Shown: positions 1-7,056, counted from the stretch's first letter. The stretch: DNA of 18,476 nt from Bifidobacteriaceae bacterium (GCA_031265345.1 JAISCU010000443.1:1-18476), one strand, 5' to 3'. Numbers and translations: made by a program. The notes: generated from the sequence alone by a model not told the origin.

Positions 1-833
1 TGCACACCCATTCCAACCTCTCCGACGGCACCGAGAGCCCGGCCGAGGTGATGGCTCAGGCCCAGGCCGCGGGGCTCGACGTGGTGGCGCTGACGGACCA
101 CGACTCGACCGCCGGATGGGATGAGGCCGCCGCCGCGGCGACCGAGTTGGGCCTGGCGCTGGTGCGGGGGACGGAAGTGTCCGCCCGCAGCCATGGCATC
201 ACCGTCCACCTGTTGTCCTACCTCCATGACCCGTCCTATGAGCCGCTGACCCAGATGATGCGGCAGGTCACCGACGCGCGTTGGGAGAGAGCTGAGCAAA
301 TGGTGGGACGCCTGGCCCAAGACTTCCCGATCGAATGGGCCGATGTCGCGAAGCGGGCCAGCCGCGGCCGTCCGGTGGGGCGCCCCCACATCGCAGACGA
401 ACTGGTCGCCAAGGGCGTGGTGGCGGATCGTACCGAGGCCTTCGAACGACTGCTTCACCCGCGCGGCCCCTATTACGTGCGCTACTGGTCGATCGAGGCC
501 GAAGACGCGGTCGAGTTGGTCCGCCGGGCCGGGGGAGTGCCGGTGTTCGCGCACCCCGGCGCGACTGGCCGTCAACGGATAGTGTCGGACGAGGTCATCG
601 CGAGCATGGTCGAGGCGGGCCTGGCCGGCTTGGAGGTCTTCCACCGCGACAATCCGGCGGAACAGCGCGAGCGGCTATCCGCCTTGGCTGACCGCTACGG
701 CCTGCTCCAGACCGGCTCGTCGGATTATCACGGCGCCGGCAAGCCGAACCGGTTGGGCGAGAATCTGACTTCGGAAGAGACGCTGGCGGAAATAGTCGCC
801 CAGGGAGCTGTGCCGTTGGTCGGGGCAGTGTGA
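1..833 (+). CDS. PHP-domain phosphoesterase (TrpH/YciV-like), 5' end missing
   Basis: The reading frame is open from base 3, before the first internal ATG, so the true start lies upstream; 276 residues are visible. It opens directly in the first PHP metal-binding motif, HTHSNLSDGT, followed by LTDHDST, the acidic VRGTEVSA segment, FAHPG and the C-terminal GSSDYHG. This order of His and Asp metal ligands is that of PHP phosphoesterases of the TrpH/YciV type. Characterised members release phosphate from 3',5'-bisphosphonucleotides or trim short RNA from the 5' end, using two or three bound metal ions in the cytoplasm. Family membership is seen in the sequence; the exact substrate is inference. 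Only a few residues should be missing, because HTH normally lies within the first ten. It ends in TGA just before the AEC transporter and is probably co-transcribed with the next two genes. Confidence 0.9.
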   Translation, partial: HTHSNLSDGTESPAEVMAQAQAAGLDVVALTDHDSTAGWDEAAAAATELGLALVRGTEVSARSHGITVHLLSYLHDPSYEPLTQMMRQVTDARWERAEQMVGRLAQDFPIEWADVAKRASRGRPVGRPHIADELVAKGVVADRTEAFERLLHPRGPYYVRYWSIEAEDAVELVRRAGGVPVFAHPGATGRQRIVSDEVIASMVEAGLAGLEVFHRDNPAEQRERLSALADRYGLLQTGSSDYHGAGKPNRLGENLTSEETLAEIVAQGAVPLVGAV

Positions 834-855
834 TGGGAGCCGTGTGATGGGAGCA
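828..855 (+). repeat. 14-bp tandem duplication at the PHP/AEC gene junction
   Basis: Two adjacent copies of GTGTGATGGGAGC plus one base (828-841 and 842-855) match at 13 of 14 positions. Each copy contains TGATG. In the first, the stop codon of the PHP gene (831-833) overlaps an ATG (833) that opens a four-codon frame, MGAV, ending at TGA 845-847. In the second, that stop overlaps the ATG of the transporter (847). The GGGAG of the first copy (835-839) lies 7 nt before that ATG and can act as its ribosome binding site. Confidence 0.85.
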
Positions 856-1764
856 CTGATCGCCATCGGCGCGAAAGTGATCCTGGCCGGAGGCTTGGGG
901 TTCGGGCTGCGTCGCTCGGGGTTCGTCTCGGCCCGGTTCGCCGAGGACCTGGGCCGGTTGCTGATGCAAGTGATCACGCCCTTCGCCATCGTGGTGTCCG
1001 CCTCGCAGCCGTATTCGCCCGGTTTGGCCCGCTCCATCGGCACCACCGCGTTCATCTCGATACCGTATTTTGTCCTGGCCATCCTCGGCGCGTGGACCCT
1101 GTCGAAGGCGCTGCCGCTGGACCGGGACACCCGCCGGGCCTTCGTCAATCTGGTGGCGTTCCCGAACGTGACCTTCATCGGCATGCCGATTGTGACGGAG
1201 TTGTACGGCACCCCCGGCCTGCTCTGCTCGGTCGCCGGGAATCTGATCTTCAATCTGGCGTTCTTCACTTTCGGCGAGCACAACATGGTCAAGGGCCGCA
1301 AATTCTCCATCAAGCAGCTGGCCAAGAGTCCCATCATCATCGCCTGCCTGCTGGCCGTCGTTCTGTATTTCAGCCCGTTCGCCCTGCCTGCGGCGTTGAG
1401 CGGCGCGCTTGGGATGATCGGTGCCGCGATGGCGCCGTTGGCCATGATGATTGTCGGATTCGGGCTGGCGGATTCCAACCTGGCGGACCTGATCAAGAAT
1501 CCCTACGGGTATCTGACCAATTTCCTGCGCCTGATGGTCTGGCCGCTGATCGTCTTAGCGGTGGTCCGGACATTCGGGCTCGATCTGCTGGGCGGCGAAG
1601 TCGCGGCGGTCATGTACGGCCTGCCGTGCGGCACCATGACGGTGGTTCTGGCCGCGCAGCACCGCACCGCCTACCAGTTCTCGGCTCAAACGGTGGTCCA
1701 ATCGAATGTTCTGATGTTCATTACTCTGCCGCTGCTTTTCTGGCTGGTGCAAGTGTGGGGATAA
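847..1764 (+). CDS. AEC (auxin efflux carrier) family permease
   Basis: A 305-residue, very hydrophobic protein that begins MGALIAIGAKVILAGGLGFG. It has a long run of membrane segments in two halves separated by a hydrophilic stretch near the middle (around EHNMVKGRKFSIKQ). The motif FPNVTFIGMPIVTELYG and the C-terminal GLPCGTMTVVLAAQH region are typical of Mem_trans/AEC carriers (TC 2.A.69), which export or exchange organic acids or related small anions in the inner membrane. The substrate cannot be told from sequence. A GTG at 844 is in frame, but the ATG at 847 is preferred because GGGAG lies 7 nt upstream. Length is normal for bacterial AEC proteins. It is separated by only a short duplicated junction from the PHP gene and by 7 bp from the following metalloprotease gene, which suggests one operon. 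Confidence 0.88.
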   Translation: MGALIAIGAKVILAGGLGFGLRRSGFVSARFAEDLGRLLMQVITPFAIVVSASQPYSPGLARSIGTTAFISIPYFVLAILGAWTLSKALPLDRDTRRAFVNLVAFPNVTFIGMPIVTELYGTPGLLCSVAGNLIFNLAFFTFGEHNMVKGRKFSIKQLAKSPIIIACLLAVVLYFSPFALPAALSGALGMIGAAMAPLAMMIVGFGLADSNLADLIKNPYGYLTNFLRLMVWPLIVLAVVRTFGLDLLGGEVAAVMYGLPCGTMTVVLAAQHRTAYQFSAQTVVQSNVLMFITLPLLFWLVQVWG

Positions 1765-1771
1765 TGGGGGG

Positions 1772-3328
1772 ATGACCAACGGGCGGGGTGCCGACAGCGG
1801 AGAACGCTGGACCTCGGTGCGCGGCCAACAGTTCTGGCGGCCGCCCCTACCCCCGCCCGCGCCCGGCAGTCCTCTGGCCCAGCCACGTTCTCGCGGCCCC
1901 GTTCCCGAACTGACCGATTCGGCGGGCCGCTCCGATTTCGTGCCACCGTCAGGACCTTCGACGATGCCGCCGTCACAGTCCCCGCCGACGTCGGCCCCAC
2001 CTGGGCCAGGTCCGGCGCCCCACGAGCCCCCGGTCGACCCGTACCAATCCGCGACCGGTCCCTGGTCGGCGTACCCCGGCCTGCCCGGCCCCTCGACGCC
2101 GACCGGCCCACACGGCGGGGCTGGACCCAACGTCCCACCTGGGCAGCACGGGCCGACCCCGCCGGGCGCCATCCCCCCGCCGTACGGCGCGCCGCCGGGC
2201 CCGCACGTCGCCGCGAGCCCCCACGCCTCGACGGGGCCGCGTTTGCCCGCTGGGCCGCACGCTCCGACCGGCCCGCACGGCGCGATCTCGCCAGGCGCTA
2301 TCCCTCCGCCGTACGGCGCTCCGCAAACCCCACCGCCGCCCCAGAGCAGCGTTCCACCCCCATTTGGCACCGAGCAGCCGCCCGTCAGCGCAGCCCCGCC
2401 CAATCCCCAACTGCCGCCCAACCCCGATTTCGGGACAAACGCGGGCGCGGCCCGTTGGGGCGCGGCATCGGGCAACTCCTATCCGGGCGCCTACTCGAAC
2501 TCCTATGCCAGCGGGTTCCCGCCCCACCCGGGAGCTCCGCCGAGCTACACCGCGTCGGCGCCCGGCTACCCGGCGGGCCAGGGCGGCTTCGCCGCGGCAT
2601 CGTTCGCGTCGCCCTTCGCCGCGCCGCCCCCAGTGGTGTGGGGCGCGCCGCCCGTGCGCAAGCGGCGGTCCACCGGGCTGAGACTGCTCACCATCATCGT
2701 GGCTTTCGCGGTCGCCGTCGGCTTGGTCAACGTCGCCTGGGACATCTTCACCCCCGACCGGACCGAGGTCCCGATCCCGGAGAACGTGACCATCGGCGCG
2801 AACGGGCTGCCTGAGGGCTACGAATGGGCCGGCGACCTGCAAGCCGGTGGCGACAAGCTCATCTGCGGGCCGGTGACCTGGGAATTGATCGGCGACGCCC
2901 CGTCGGGCGGCCGCAAAGCGGTCGAGCAAGCGGTGGAACTGACCGGCCAGATGACTGGCGTCACCATCCGTCCGGTCGAGGACGTCGCCACCCCGGCGGT
3001 GAAGATCACCTTCGAGTACGTGCCGTCGAGCGAGTTGCGGGGCGCGTCCAACTCCTCCCAGGGCGACGCCATCGGCTTGGCGATAACCCAGCACACGTCG
3101 TTCGGGATCACGGAATCGGAGATCCTGCTGGACGAGACCTATTTCAAGACCACTATGCGGTCGAACCACGACGAGGCGGTCCTGGTCGTGGTGCATGAGA
3201 TCGGCCACGCCTTCGGGCTCGGCCACTCCGATCTCCGGGACTCGGTGATGTACCCGGTGGCGACGGGACAGACCCGCATAGCCGAGGAGGACGTGGCCGC
3301 CTTCGCGACCATCGTCCCCGACTGCTGA
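1772..3328 (+). CDS. membrane-anchored matrixin-like zinc metalloprotease with long Pro-rich N-terminus
   Basis: 518 residues with three parts. Residues 1 to about 294 are low-complexity, rich in Pro, Gly, Ala and Ser, and contain GAIPPPYGAP twice. A basic patch (RKRR, 296-299) precedes one membrane helix at about 303-325. The C-terminal domain ends in HEIGHAFGLGH (475-485), the extended zinc motif HExxHxxGxxH of metzincins, and VMYP (492-495), the Met-turn. This points to a single-pass protein with a cytoplasmic disordered tail and an extracytoplasmic peptidase domain; orientation is inferred from the basic patch. Substrates are unknown. No signal peptide or prodomain is recognisable. The start at 1772 is preceded by a G run rather than a clean ribosome binding site, so initiation may depend on translation of the upstream transporter gene, which ends 7 bp before. 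Confidence 0.88.
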   Translation: MTNGRGADSGERWTSVRGQQFWRPPLPPPAPGSPLAQPRSRGPVPELTDSAGRSDFVPPSGPSTMPPSQSPPTSAPPGPGPAPHEPPVDPYQSATGPWSAYPGLPGPSTPTGPHGGAGPNVPPGQHGPTPPGAIPPPYGAPPGPHVAASPHASTGPRLPAGPHAPTGPHGAISPGAIPPPYGAPQTPPPPQSSVPPPFGTEQPPVSAAPPNPQLPPNPDFGTNAGAARWGAASGNSYPGAYSNSYASGFPPHPGAPPSYTASAPGYPAGQGGFAAASFASPFAAPPPVVWGAPPVRKRRSTGLRLLTIIVAFAVAVGLVNVAWDIFTPDRTEVPIPENVTIGANGLPEGYEWAGDLQAGGDKLICGPVTWELIGDAPSGGRKAVEQAVELTGQMTGVTIRPVEDVATPAVKITFEYVPSSELRGASNSSQGDAIGLAITQHTSFGITESEILLDETYFKTTMRSNHDEAVLVVVHEIGHAFGLGHSDLRDSVMYPVATGQTRIAEEDVAAFATIVPDC

Positions 3329-3340
3329 GGTCCCGCAGTC
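3320..3340. terminator. small hairpin between convergent genes (weak terminator candidate)
   Basis: GACTGC (3320-3325) and GCAGTC (3335-3340) form a perfect 6-bp stem with a 9-nt loop, covering the stop codon of the metalloprotease gene and the 12-bp gap before the convergent helicase gene. There is no T run on either side, so function as a bidirectional terminator is only suggested by position. Confidence 0.3.
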
Positions 3341-4981
3341 CTATTGGTGCTGCGGGCGCTGGACGGGCTTGCCGCTCCTGGTGCGCCGTCGCTGGCGTGC
3401 CGGACGCGACGACGATTGGGCGCCGCCGCGATCCGCCGGGGCCGACCGGTCGGCATCGGCGGGCGCTTGGAAGTGCGGCGAGCCGGACGCCCTCGACTGG
3501 GCTTTCGACCGACCGTCGGTGCGGGGACCGGAAGTCGACGCGTGCCCGCGTCCTCCCGAACCGCCCCGTCCGGGGGACCCTCCGCGTCCGCCAGACCCTG
3601 CGCGTCCGCCAGACCCTGCGCCTCCGGAAGACCCTCCGCGGCCGCCGGACCGTCCGCGGTCGCTCCCGCGGCCCCGGCCGCCGCCATGGCCACCGGTCTC
3701 GCCCAGGTCCTCCCAGTCCTCGGCGTCCAGGCCGGCGGCGGTGCGCTGGGCCTTCGGCAGCACGCCGGTCACATCAGTGGGGATGTCCAGGTCGGCGTAG
3801 AGGTGGGGCGAGGTGTGGTAGGTCTCGGGCGGTTCGGGTTTGCCGATCTCGAGGGCCTTGTCGATGAGCGACCAGCGCGGCACGTCGTCCCAGTCCACGA
3901 AGGTGACGGCCGTGCCTTTGTTGCCAGCGCGCCCGGTGCGCCCGGTGCGGTGGAGGTAGATCTTCTCGTCCTCGGGGCACTGGTAGTTGATCACGTGGGT
4001 GACGTCATCGACGTCGATCCCTCGAGCGGCCACGTCTGTCGCCACCAGGACGTCGACTTTGCCCTTGCGGAAAGCGCGCAAAGCCTGCTCGCGCGCGCCC
4101 TGCCCGAGGTCGCCGTGGATGGCTGCGGCGGCGAACCCGCGGTCTAGGAGATCGTCCGCCAGTCGGGCGGCCGCCCGCTTGGTGCGGGTGAAGATGATCA
4201 CGCGTCCGCGTCCGCGGGCCTGCAGGACGCGGGCTATGACCTCGGTCTTGTTCAGGCCGTGGACCCGGTAGACCACTTGGTCGATGTTCTGGACCGTGGC
4301 CCCCTGGTCGTCCGGGTCCTGGACGCGGATGTGGGTCGCCTGGGTCATGTGGCGGCGCGCCATCGCGACCACCGGCCCTGGCATGGTGGCGGAGAACAAC
4401 ATGGTGTGCCGCCCTGCCGGGGTGGCCGCCAGCAGTCGCTCGACATCTGGCAGGAAGCCCTGGTCCAGCATCTCGTCCGCCTCGTCGAGCACCACCGTGC
4501 GGGCGTGTCCCAGGTCCAGGTAGTGCTGGCGCAGCAGGTCGATCATCCGTCCGGGCGTTCCGACCACGACTTCGGCGCCGCGCTGGAGCGCTTCGATTTG
4601 GGGCTCGTAAGCGCGGCCGCCGTAGACCTGGACGATCCGGACGGACCGGTTCGAGGCCGCCGTGCCCAGGTCGGTGGCGACTTGCACGGCCAACTCGCGG
4701 GTCGGGACGATCACGGCCGCCTGCGGCTTGCCCGGCGCTTCCAGTTGGTCGAAGCCCTCTTCGCCGGGAGCGAGCAGGTTCTGCAACAGCGGTATGCCGA
4801 AGCCGAGGGTCTTGCCCGTGCCGGTCTTCGCCTGCCCTATGATGTCGTGCCCGCTCATCGCCACCGGCAAGGTCATGGCCTGGATCGGGAATGGTGTTGT
4901 GATCCCAGCTTTCTCCAGGGCTTCGACCACACGCGGGTCGACGTTGAAGTCAGCAAAGGTTGGTTGGGGGTCGGTGCTCAA
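3341..4981 (-). CDS. rhlE: DEAD-box ATP-dependent RNA helicase with Gly/Arg-rich tail
   Basis: 546 residues with a complete DEAD-box core: Q motif around F9-Q34, Walker A AKTGTGKT (51-58), PTREL (93-97), TPGR (142-145), DEAD (166-169), SAT (197-199) and HRTGRTGR (344-351). Residues 430-546 form a Gly/Arg/Ser-rich tail, a common RNA-binding extension in actinobacterial RhlE/DeaD-type helicases. The enzyme should unwind or remodel RNA in ribosome assembly or RNA decay. The start is TTG at 4981: AGAAGGA (4991-4997 on this strand) lies 9 nt upstream and the product MSTDPQPTFADF begins right before the Q motif. The symbol rests on resemblance to the mycobacterial gene at the same position near adnAB; a DeaD or CsdA-like label is also possible. 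No operon partner is visible on this strand. Confidence 0.9.
   Translation of the reverse strand: MSTDPQPTFADFNVDPRVVEALEKAGITTPFPIQAMTLPVAMSGHDIIGQAKTGTGKTLGFGIPLLQNLLAPGEEGFDQLEAPGKPQAAVIVPTRELAVQVATDLGTAASNRSVRIVQVYGGRAYEPQIEALQRGAEVVVGTPGRMIDLLRQHYLDLGHARTVVLDEADEMLDQGFLPDVERLLAATPAGRHTMLFSATMPGPVVAMARRHMTQATHIRVQDPDDQGATVQNIDQVVYRVHGLNKTEVIARVLQARGRGRVIIFTRTKRAAARLADDLLDRGFAAAAIHGDLGQGAREQALRAFRKGKVDVLVATDVAARGIDVDDVTHVINYQCPEDEKIYLHRTGRTGRAGNKGTAVTFVDWDDVPRWSLIDKALEIGKPEPPETYHTSPHLYADLDIPTDVTGVLPKAQRTAAGLDAEDWEDLGETGGHGGGRGRGSDRGRSGGRGGSSGGAGSGGRAGSGGRGGSPGRGGSGGRGHASTSGPRTDGRSKAQSRASGSPHFQAPADADRSAPADRGGAQSSSRPARQRRRTRSGKPVQRPQHQ
3539..3646 (-). repeat. 18-bp coding minisatellite, GGRxGS hexapeptides in the helicase tail
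   Basis: Residues 446-481 of the DEAD-box helicase read as six hexapeptides: GGRGGS, SGGAGS, GGRAGS, GGRGGS, PGRGGS, GGRGHA. At DNA level the period is 18 bp, and two neighbouring units near 3585-3620 are almost identical, so the array probably grew by slippage or unequal exchange and keeps the frame. Confidence 0.8.
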
Positions 4982-4990
4982 GTGGTTCGT

Positions 4991-4997
4991 TCCTTCT
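4991..4997 (-). promoter_or_regulatory. ribosome binding site deciding the TTG start of the DEAD-box helicase
   Basis: On the minus strand AGAAGGA ends 9 nt before TTG (4981). There is no competing ATG or GTG in frame with a comparable site, so this settles the start. Confidence 0.7.
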
Positions 4998-5176
4998 GTC
5001 GATCATGGCTGGCGCGGGTGCCGCCCAGTGGCGGCGTCGCGCCGGGCAGCCGATCGCTCAGTTGGTTCTTCGATTCGCGCTTGCGGCCGGTCAGCCCAGT
5101 CTTGGTTGTGGTGCCCAGTCTACGCTGGCGCGCTCAATGCCGCGTCCGCTTGGCCCCGGGGTGTCCACCACGTTCG

Positions 5177-5446
5177 CTATCGGCGTGCGCTCCCTTGGCG
5201 GCGGCGACATCTGCGGCCGATGCCGCGCAATCGGCTCGCCGCGTCTCCCCAGCTCTCGTCGGGTCGGACTTCCAGGCTTGCGAAGCACAGGCGATGCAAG
5301 CACGGTGCATTCACAGTGACAATGCCGATTCGGAAGGTTCCGGATTCGGCGCGGAACGCCCTGGTGACCAAGGCCACCGGTTCGGGGCAGTCGAAGCAGG
5401 CTGGGCAGGTGTCCTGATCACGGAAAAGGGGACGGTACCCTTTCCG
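5177..5446 (-). other. open frame with CxxCxxC cluster, possible gene remnant
   Basis: The minus strand is open for 89 codons between TGA just beyond 5446 and the stop at 5177. Its early part reads DTCPACFDCPEPVALVTRAF, with three cysteines in CxxCxxC spacing, and codon third positions are mostly G or C. There is no ATG; the only plausible start is GTG at 5377, which lies after the cysteine cluster. The upstream part runs through a hairpin. I do not recognise a family. It may be the decayed end of a gene, part of a dispersed repeat, or chance. Confidence 0.2.
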
Positions 5447-5570
5447 TCATCAGCGCAGGTCACGAGGACAAAGCTCGCCGCGCCGGAGTTCTCCGGAACA
5501 GGGCGCCTGACCCCCGCCCCGAGAGCCGAAGCGGCCTTCCCCCATCACGGAGCCGCGAAGCAGGCTGGGC
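5392..5570 (+). repeat. 15-bp direct repeat pair
   Basis: CGAAGCAGGCTGGGC occurs exactly at 5392-5406 and 5556-5570, 164 bp apart. The second copy runs into the left margin of the 31-bp-phased array. The intervening sequence contains the 5415-5452 hairpin. Confidence 0.6.
5415..5452. other. strong hairpin around a GGGGACGGTACCC core
   Basis: Left arm TGATCACGGAAAAGGG (5415-5430) pairs with CCCTTTCCGTCATCA (5438-5452) with one bulged A and one C/C mismatch, leaving a 7-nt loop. The arm is about 15 bp long. No T run follows on either strand, and no gene ends near it, so it is not an ordinary intrinsic terminator. It resembles the REP-like hairpins found between genes; this is inference. Confidence 0.6.
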
Positions 5571-5592
5571 CGCTGTTCCGGACGCACGTCAA

Positions 5593-5677
5593 CGCCGAGT
5601 GCGGGGTTTCGCATGCCGTTGTTCGCCGAGTCCGCTGTTTCCCATGCGCTGGTTCGTCGAGTCCGGGGTTTCGCATC
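5593..5677 (-). repeat. 31-bp-phased repeat array, left half (three units)
   Basis: Three 23-bp cores start at 5593, 5624 and 5655, exactly 31 bp apart, separated by unrelated 8-bp spacers. The consensus inside the core is CGAGTCCGGGGTTTCGCAT. The middle unit carries a variant, CCGCTGTTTCC in place of CCGGGGTTTCG. A further degraded copy in the same phase may lie at 5562-5584 (about 14 of 23 bases). The units point opposite to those of the right half. Confidence 0.85.
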
Positions 5678-5727
5678 TGGCCGCTTTCCGTTTTTCCTGG
5701 TCAACGCGTCGTGTGTGGGTGCGGCTG

Positions 5728-5874
5728 CGCGCAAAACCCCGGACTCGATGCCGAGGACCATGGAGAACAGCGGACTCGATGAGGTTGAGCGCGCAAAACC
5801 CCGGACTCGGTGAAAGTGGGCGAGCAGAATCCCGGAGTCGATGAGGCAGGACGCGCGAAGGCTCGGTCTCGGTC
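5728..5874 (+). repeat. 31-bp-phased repeat array, right half (five units)
   Basis: Cores start at 5728, 5759, 5790, 5821 and 5852, again exactly 31 bp apart with unrelated 8-bp spacers. They are the reverse complement of the left-half core (AAAACCCCGGACTCGATG type). The second unit has the variant AACAGCGGACTCG, mirroring the variant middle unit of the left half. The last unit is the most decayed. A 50-bp centre (5678-5727) separates the halves. Since 31 is not a multiple of 3 the repeat is not constrained by coding. Confidence 0.85.
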
Positions 5875-6032
5875 ACCTCGCGCGACCTGGCAGCAGTGCG
5901 CTGGGAGCGAATCCGGGGGAGGCTCAACCGCGAAGGGTCGTTCGGACACCATATTGGTCGGGCTTGTGTATTCGCGCCCGGCCGACCGAGCGGCATCGTC
6001 CAGAGGTTGGCGACCACGCTCGTCCTGACGGG

Positions 6033-6063
6033 TGACCGTGCGGCGCGGGGGCTCGCATAGGCT
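6033..6063 (+). promoter_or_regulatory. possible promoter of the lipoprotein gene
   Basis: TAGGCT (6058-6063) is a good actinobacterial -10, with TGACCG (6033-6038) upstream at a slightly long 19-bp spacing. It would give a leader of about 30 nt containing the GGGGGGAG ribosome binding site. The rest of 5875-6032 shows no gene. Confidence 0.35.
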
Positions 6064-6102
6064 GGGCTGAACGCACGAATCGATTCATCCTTGGGGGGAG
6101 TT

Positions 6103-7056
6103 ATGGAACGGAATCGGCTGGCCGCGATGGCGGCAGGAGTGGCGGTTGTGGCCGGGCTGGCAGGTTGCGCTCAAAGTGATCAGGTGGCGAGCATCGACCG
6201 TGACGGCGCCAGTCCGGTCGTCGACCCGATCGCTGCCCAGGCGCGTGCGGCGGATGAATACGTCGCGTGCCTGACCGGGGCGGGCATACCAGTCGAGACC
6301 GACCCCACCGGTGACGGCCAGACCTATGTCTTCATCGTCCCCGAGGGCGACCACCTGATGTCCGGAGGAGGCGGGCCGACGGGCGTGAGCGGCGAGGAAC
6401 CGGCGTGGATGCTGGAGATGGCCGCCAAGTACGATCCGACGCTGGCCAACCCCGAGGCCTACAGCGCCTCGGGCGCGCCGGTGCCGGACATCGAGCCGTA
6501 CCTGATCATCGGGCAGACCGACTTCACTGAGGATTTCCGAGCCTGTCTCGAGACCAGCGGGTACACCGAGCCCGTCAATTACCCCGATCCGGAGGCCGAG
6601 GTCGCAGCCAAGCAGTCCTACCTGCAGGCGACCCTCGACTGGATCGATTGCGCCCGAAGCAACGGCTACCCGAACATCGACGACCCGTTGCCAGTCAAAG
6701 CCGACGAGTGGCAGACCGAGCCGATGGCGGTGCTGGACGCGGACATGAGCCAGCAAGCGCTGAGGGAGCTGCTGGCGGTCTGCCCCAATTTCGATGAGGC
6801 GGCGCAGGCCGATCAGGACCAGGCGGTCTACGCGCTCGGTGCCGGGCCGGATGAGGAGGACCTTGCGAAGGCCATGGACGAGCATCCCTACTCGCAACCG
6901 AACATCGGTTTCGACTTGCCCGGCCTCGACGGCGATGCGCGCCCGGGCAAGCCGACCGACCCGCCCGAGGACCACGGGGTCTACGCGTTGTTCGAGATCC
7001 TGCGCGAAGCCAGGGCCGCCTACCAGGAGGCCAACCCGAATCCCTACTGCTGCTGA
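6103..7056 (+). CDS. secreted lipoprotein of unknown function with repeated Cys motifs
   Basis: 317 residues. The start at 6103 is set by GGGGGGAG (6093-6100). MERNRLAAMAAGVAVVAGLAGC is a typical lipoprotein signal with lipobox LAGC, so Cys22 should be lipidated and the protein tethered to the outer face of the membrane. The mature part carries three similar segments: YVACLTGAGIPVETDP (Cys56), FRACLETSGYTEP (Cys148) and WIDCARSNGYPNIDDP (Cys183), plus Cys227 and a terminal Cys-Cys (316-317). The segment C-x(5)-G-[IY] followed by Pro/Asp is reminiscent of small actinobacterial lipoproteins of unknown role; spaced cysteines suggest disulfides. I do not recognise a named family. It stands alone between the repeat array and the toxin-antitoxin cassette, apparently with its own promoter. 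Confidence 0.85.
   Translation: MERNRLAAMAAGVAVVAGLAGCAQSDQVASIDRDGASPVVDPIAAQARAADEYVACLTGAGIPVETDPTGDGQTYVFIVPEGDHLMSGGGGPTGVSGEEPAWMLEMAAKYDPTLANPEAYSASGAPVPDIEPYLIIGQTDFTEDFRACLETSGYTEPVNYPDPEAEVAAKQSYLQATLDWIDCARSNGYPNIDDPLPVKADEWQTEPMAVLDADMSQQALRELLAVCPNFDEAAQADQDQAVYALGAGPDEEDLAKAMDEHPYSQPNIGFDLPGLDGDARPGKPTDPPEDHGVYALFEILREARAAYQEANPNPYCC

Larger units (their letters stand above)
4982..5592. other. non-coding stretch upstream of the DEAD-box helicase
   Basis: About 600 bp without a gene that can be supported. Long frames exist on both strands but they overlap one another, lack family resemblance, and are of the kind that high GC content produces. The first part must contain the helicase promoter, reading leftward; no clear -10/-35 pair was found. 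The second half contains a hairpin, a 15-bp direct repeat and an open frame with clustered cysteines, each listed separately. Confidence 0.5.

Noticed and set aside
1555..2475. Long minus-strand frames (also 1973-3226) opposite the metalloprotease gene
   Set aside because: They mirror the Pro/Gly-rich coding sequence on the other strand, have Gly/Arg-rich translations without motifs, and lack ribosome binding sites.
4259..5782. Plus-strand 507-codon frame opposite the RNA helicase and into the intergenic region
   Set aside because: Its first half is antisense to an unmistakable DEAD-box gene and the rest runs through repeats; no family resemblance.
5593..5874. Regularly spaced repeats as a CRISPR array
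   Set aside because: Spacers are only 8 bp, cores vary, orientation flips at the centre, and no cas gene is nearby.
5589..6017. Several frames of 65-140 codons through the repeat array on both strands
   Set aside because: Their translations repeat the array itself in shifting frames, as expected from a 31-bp period, so they are not genes.
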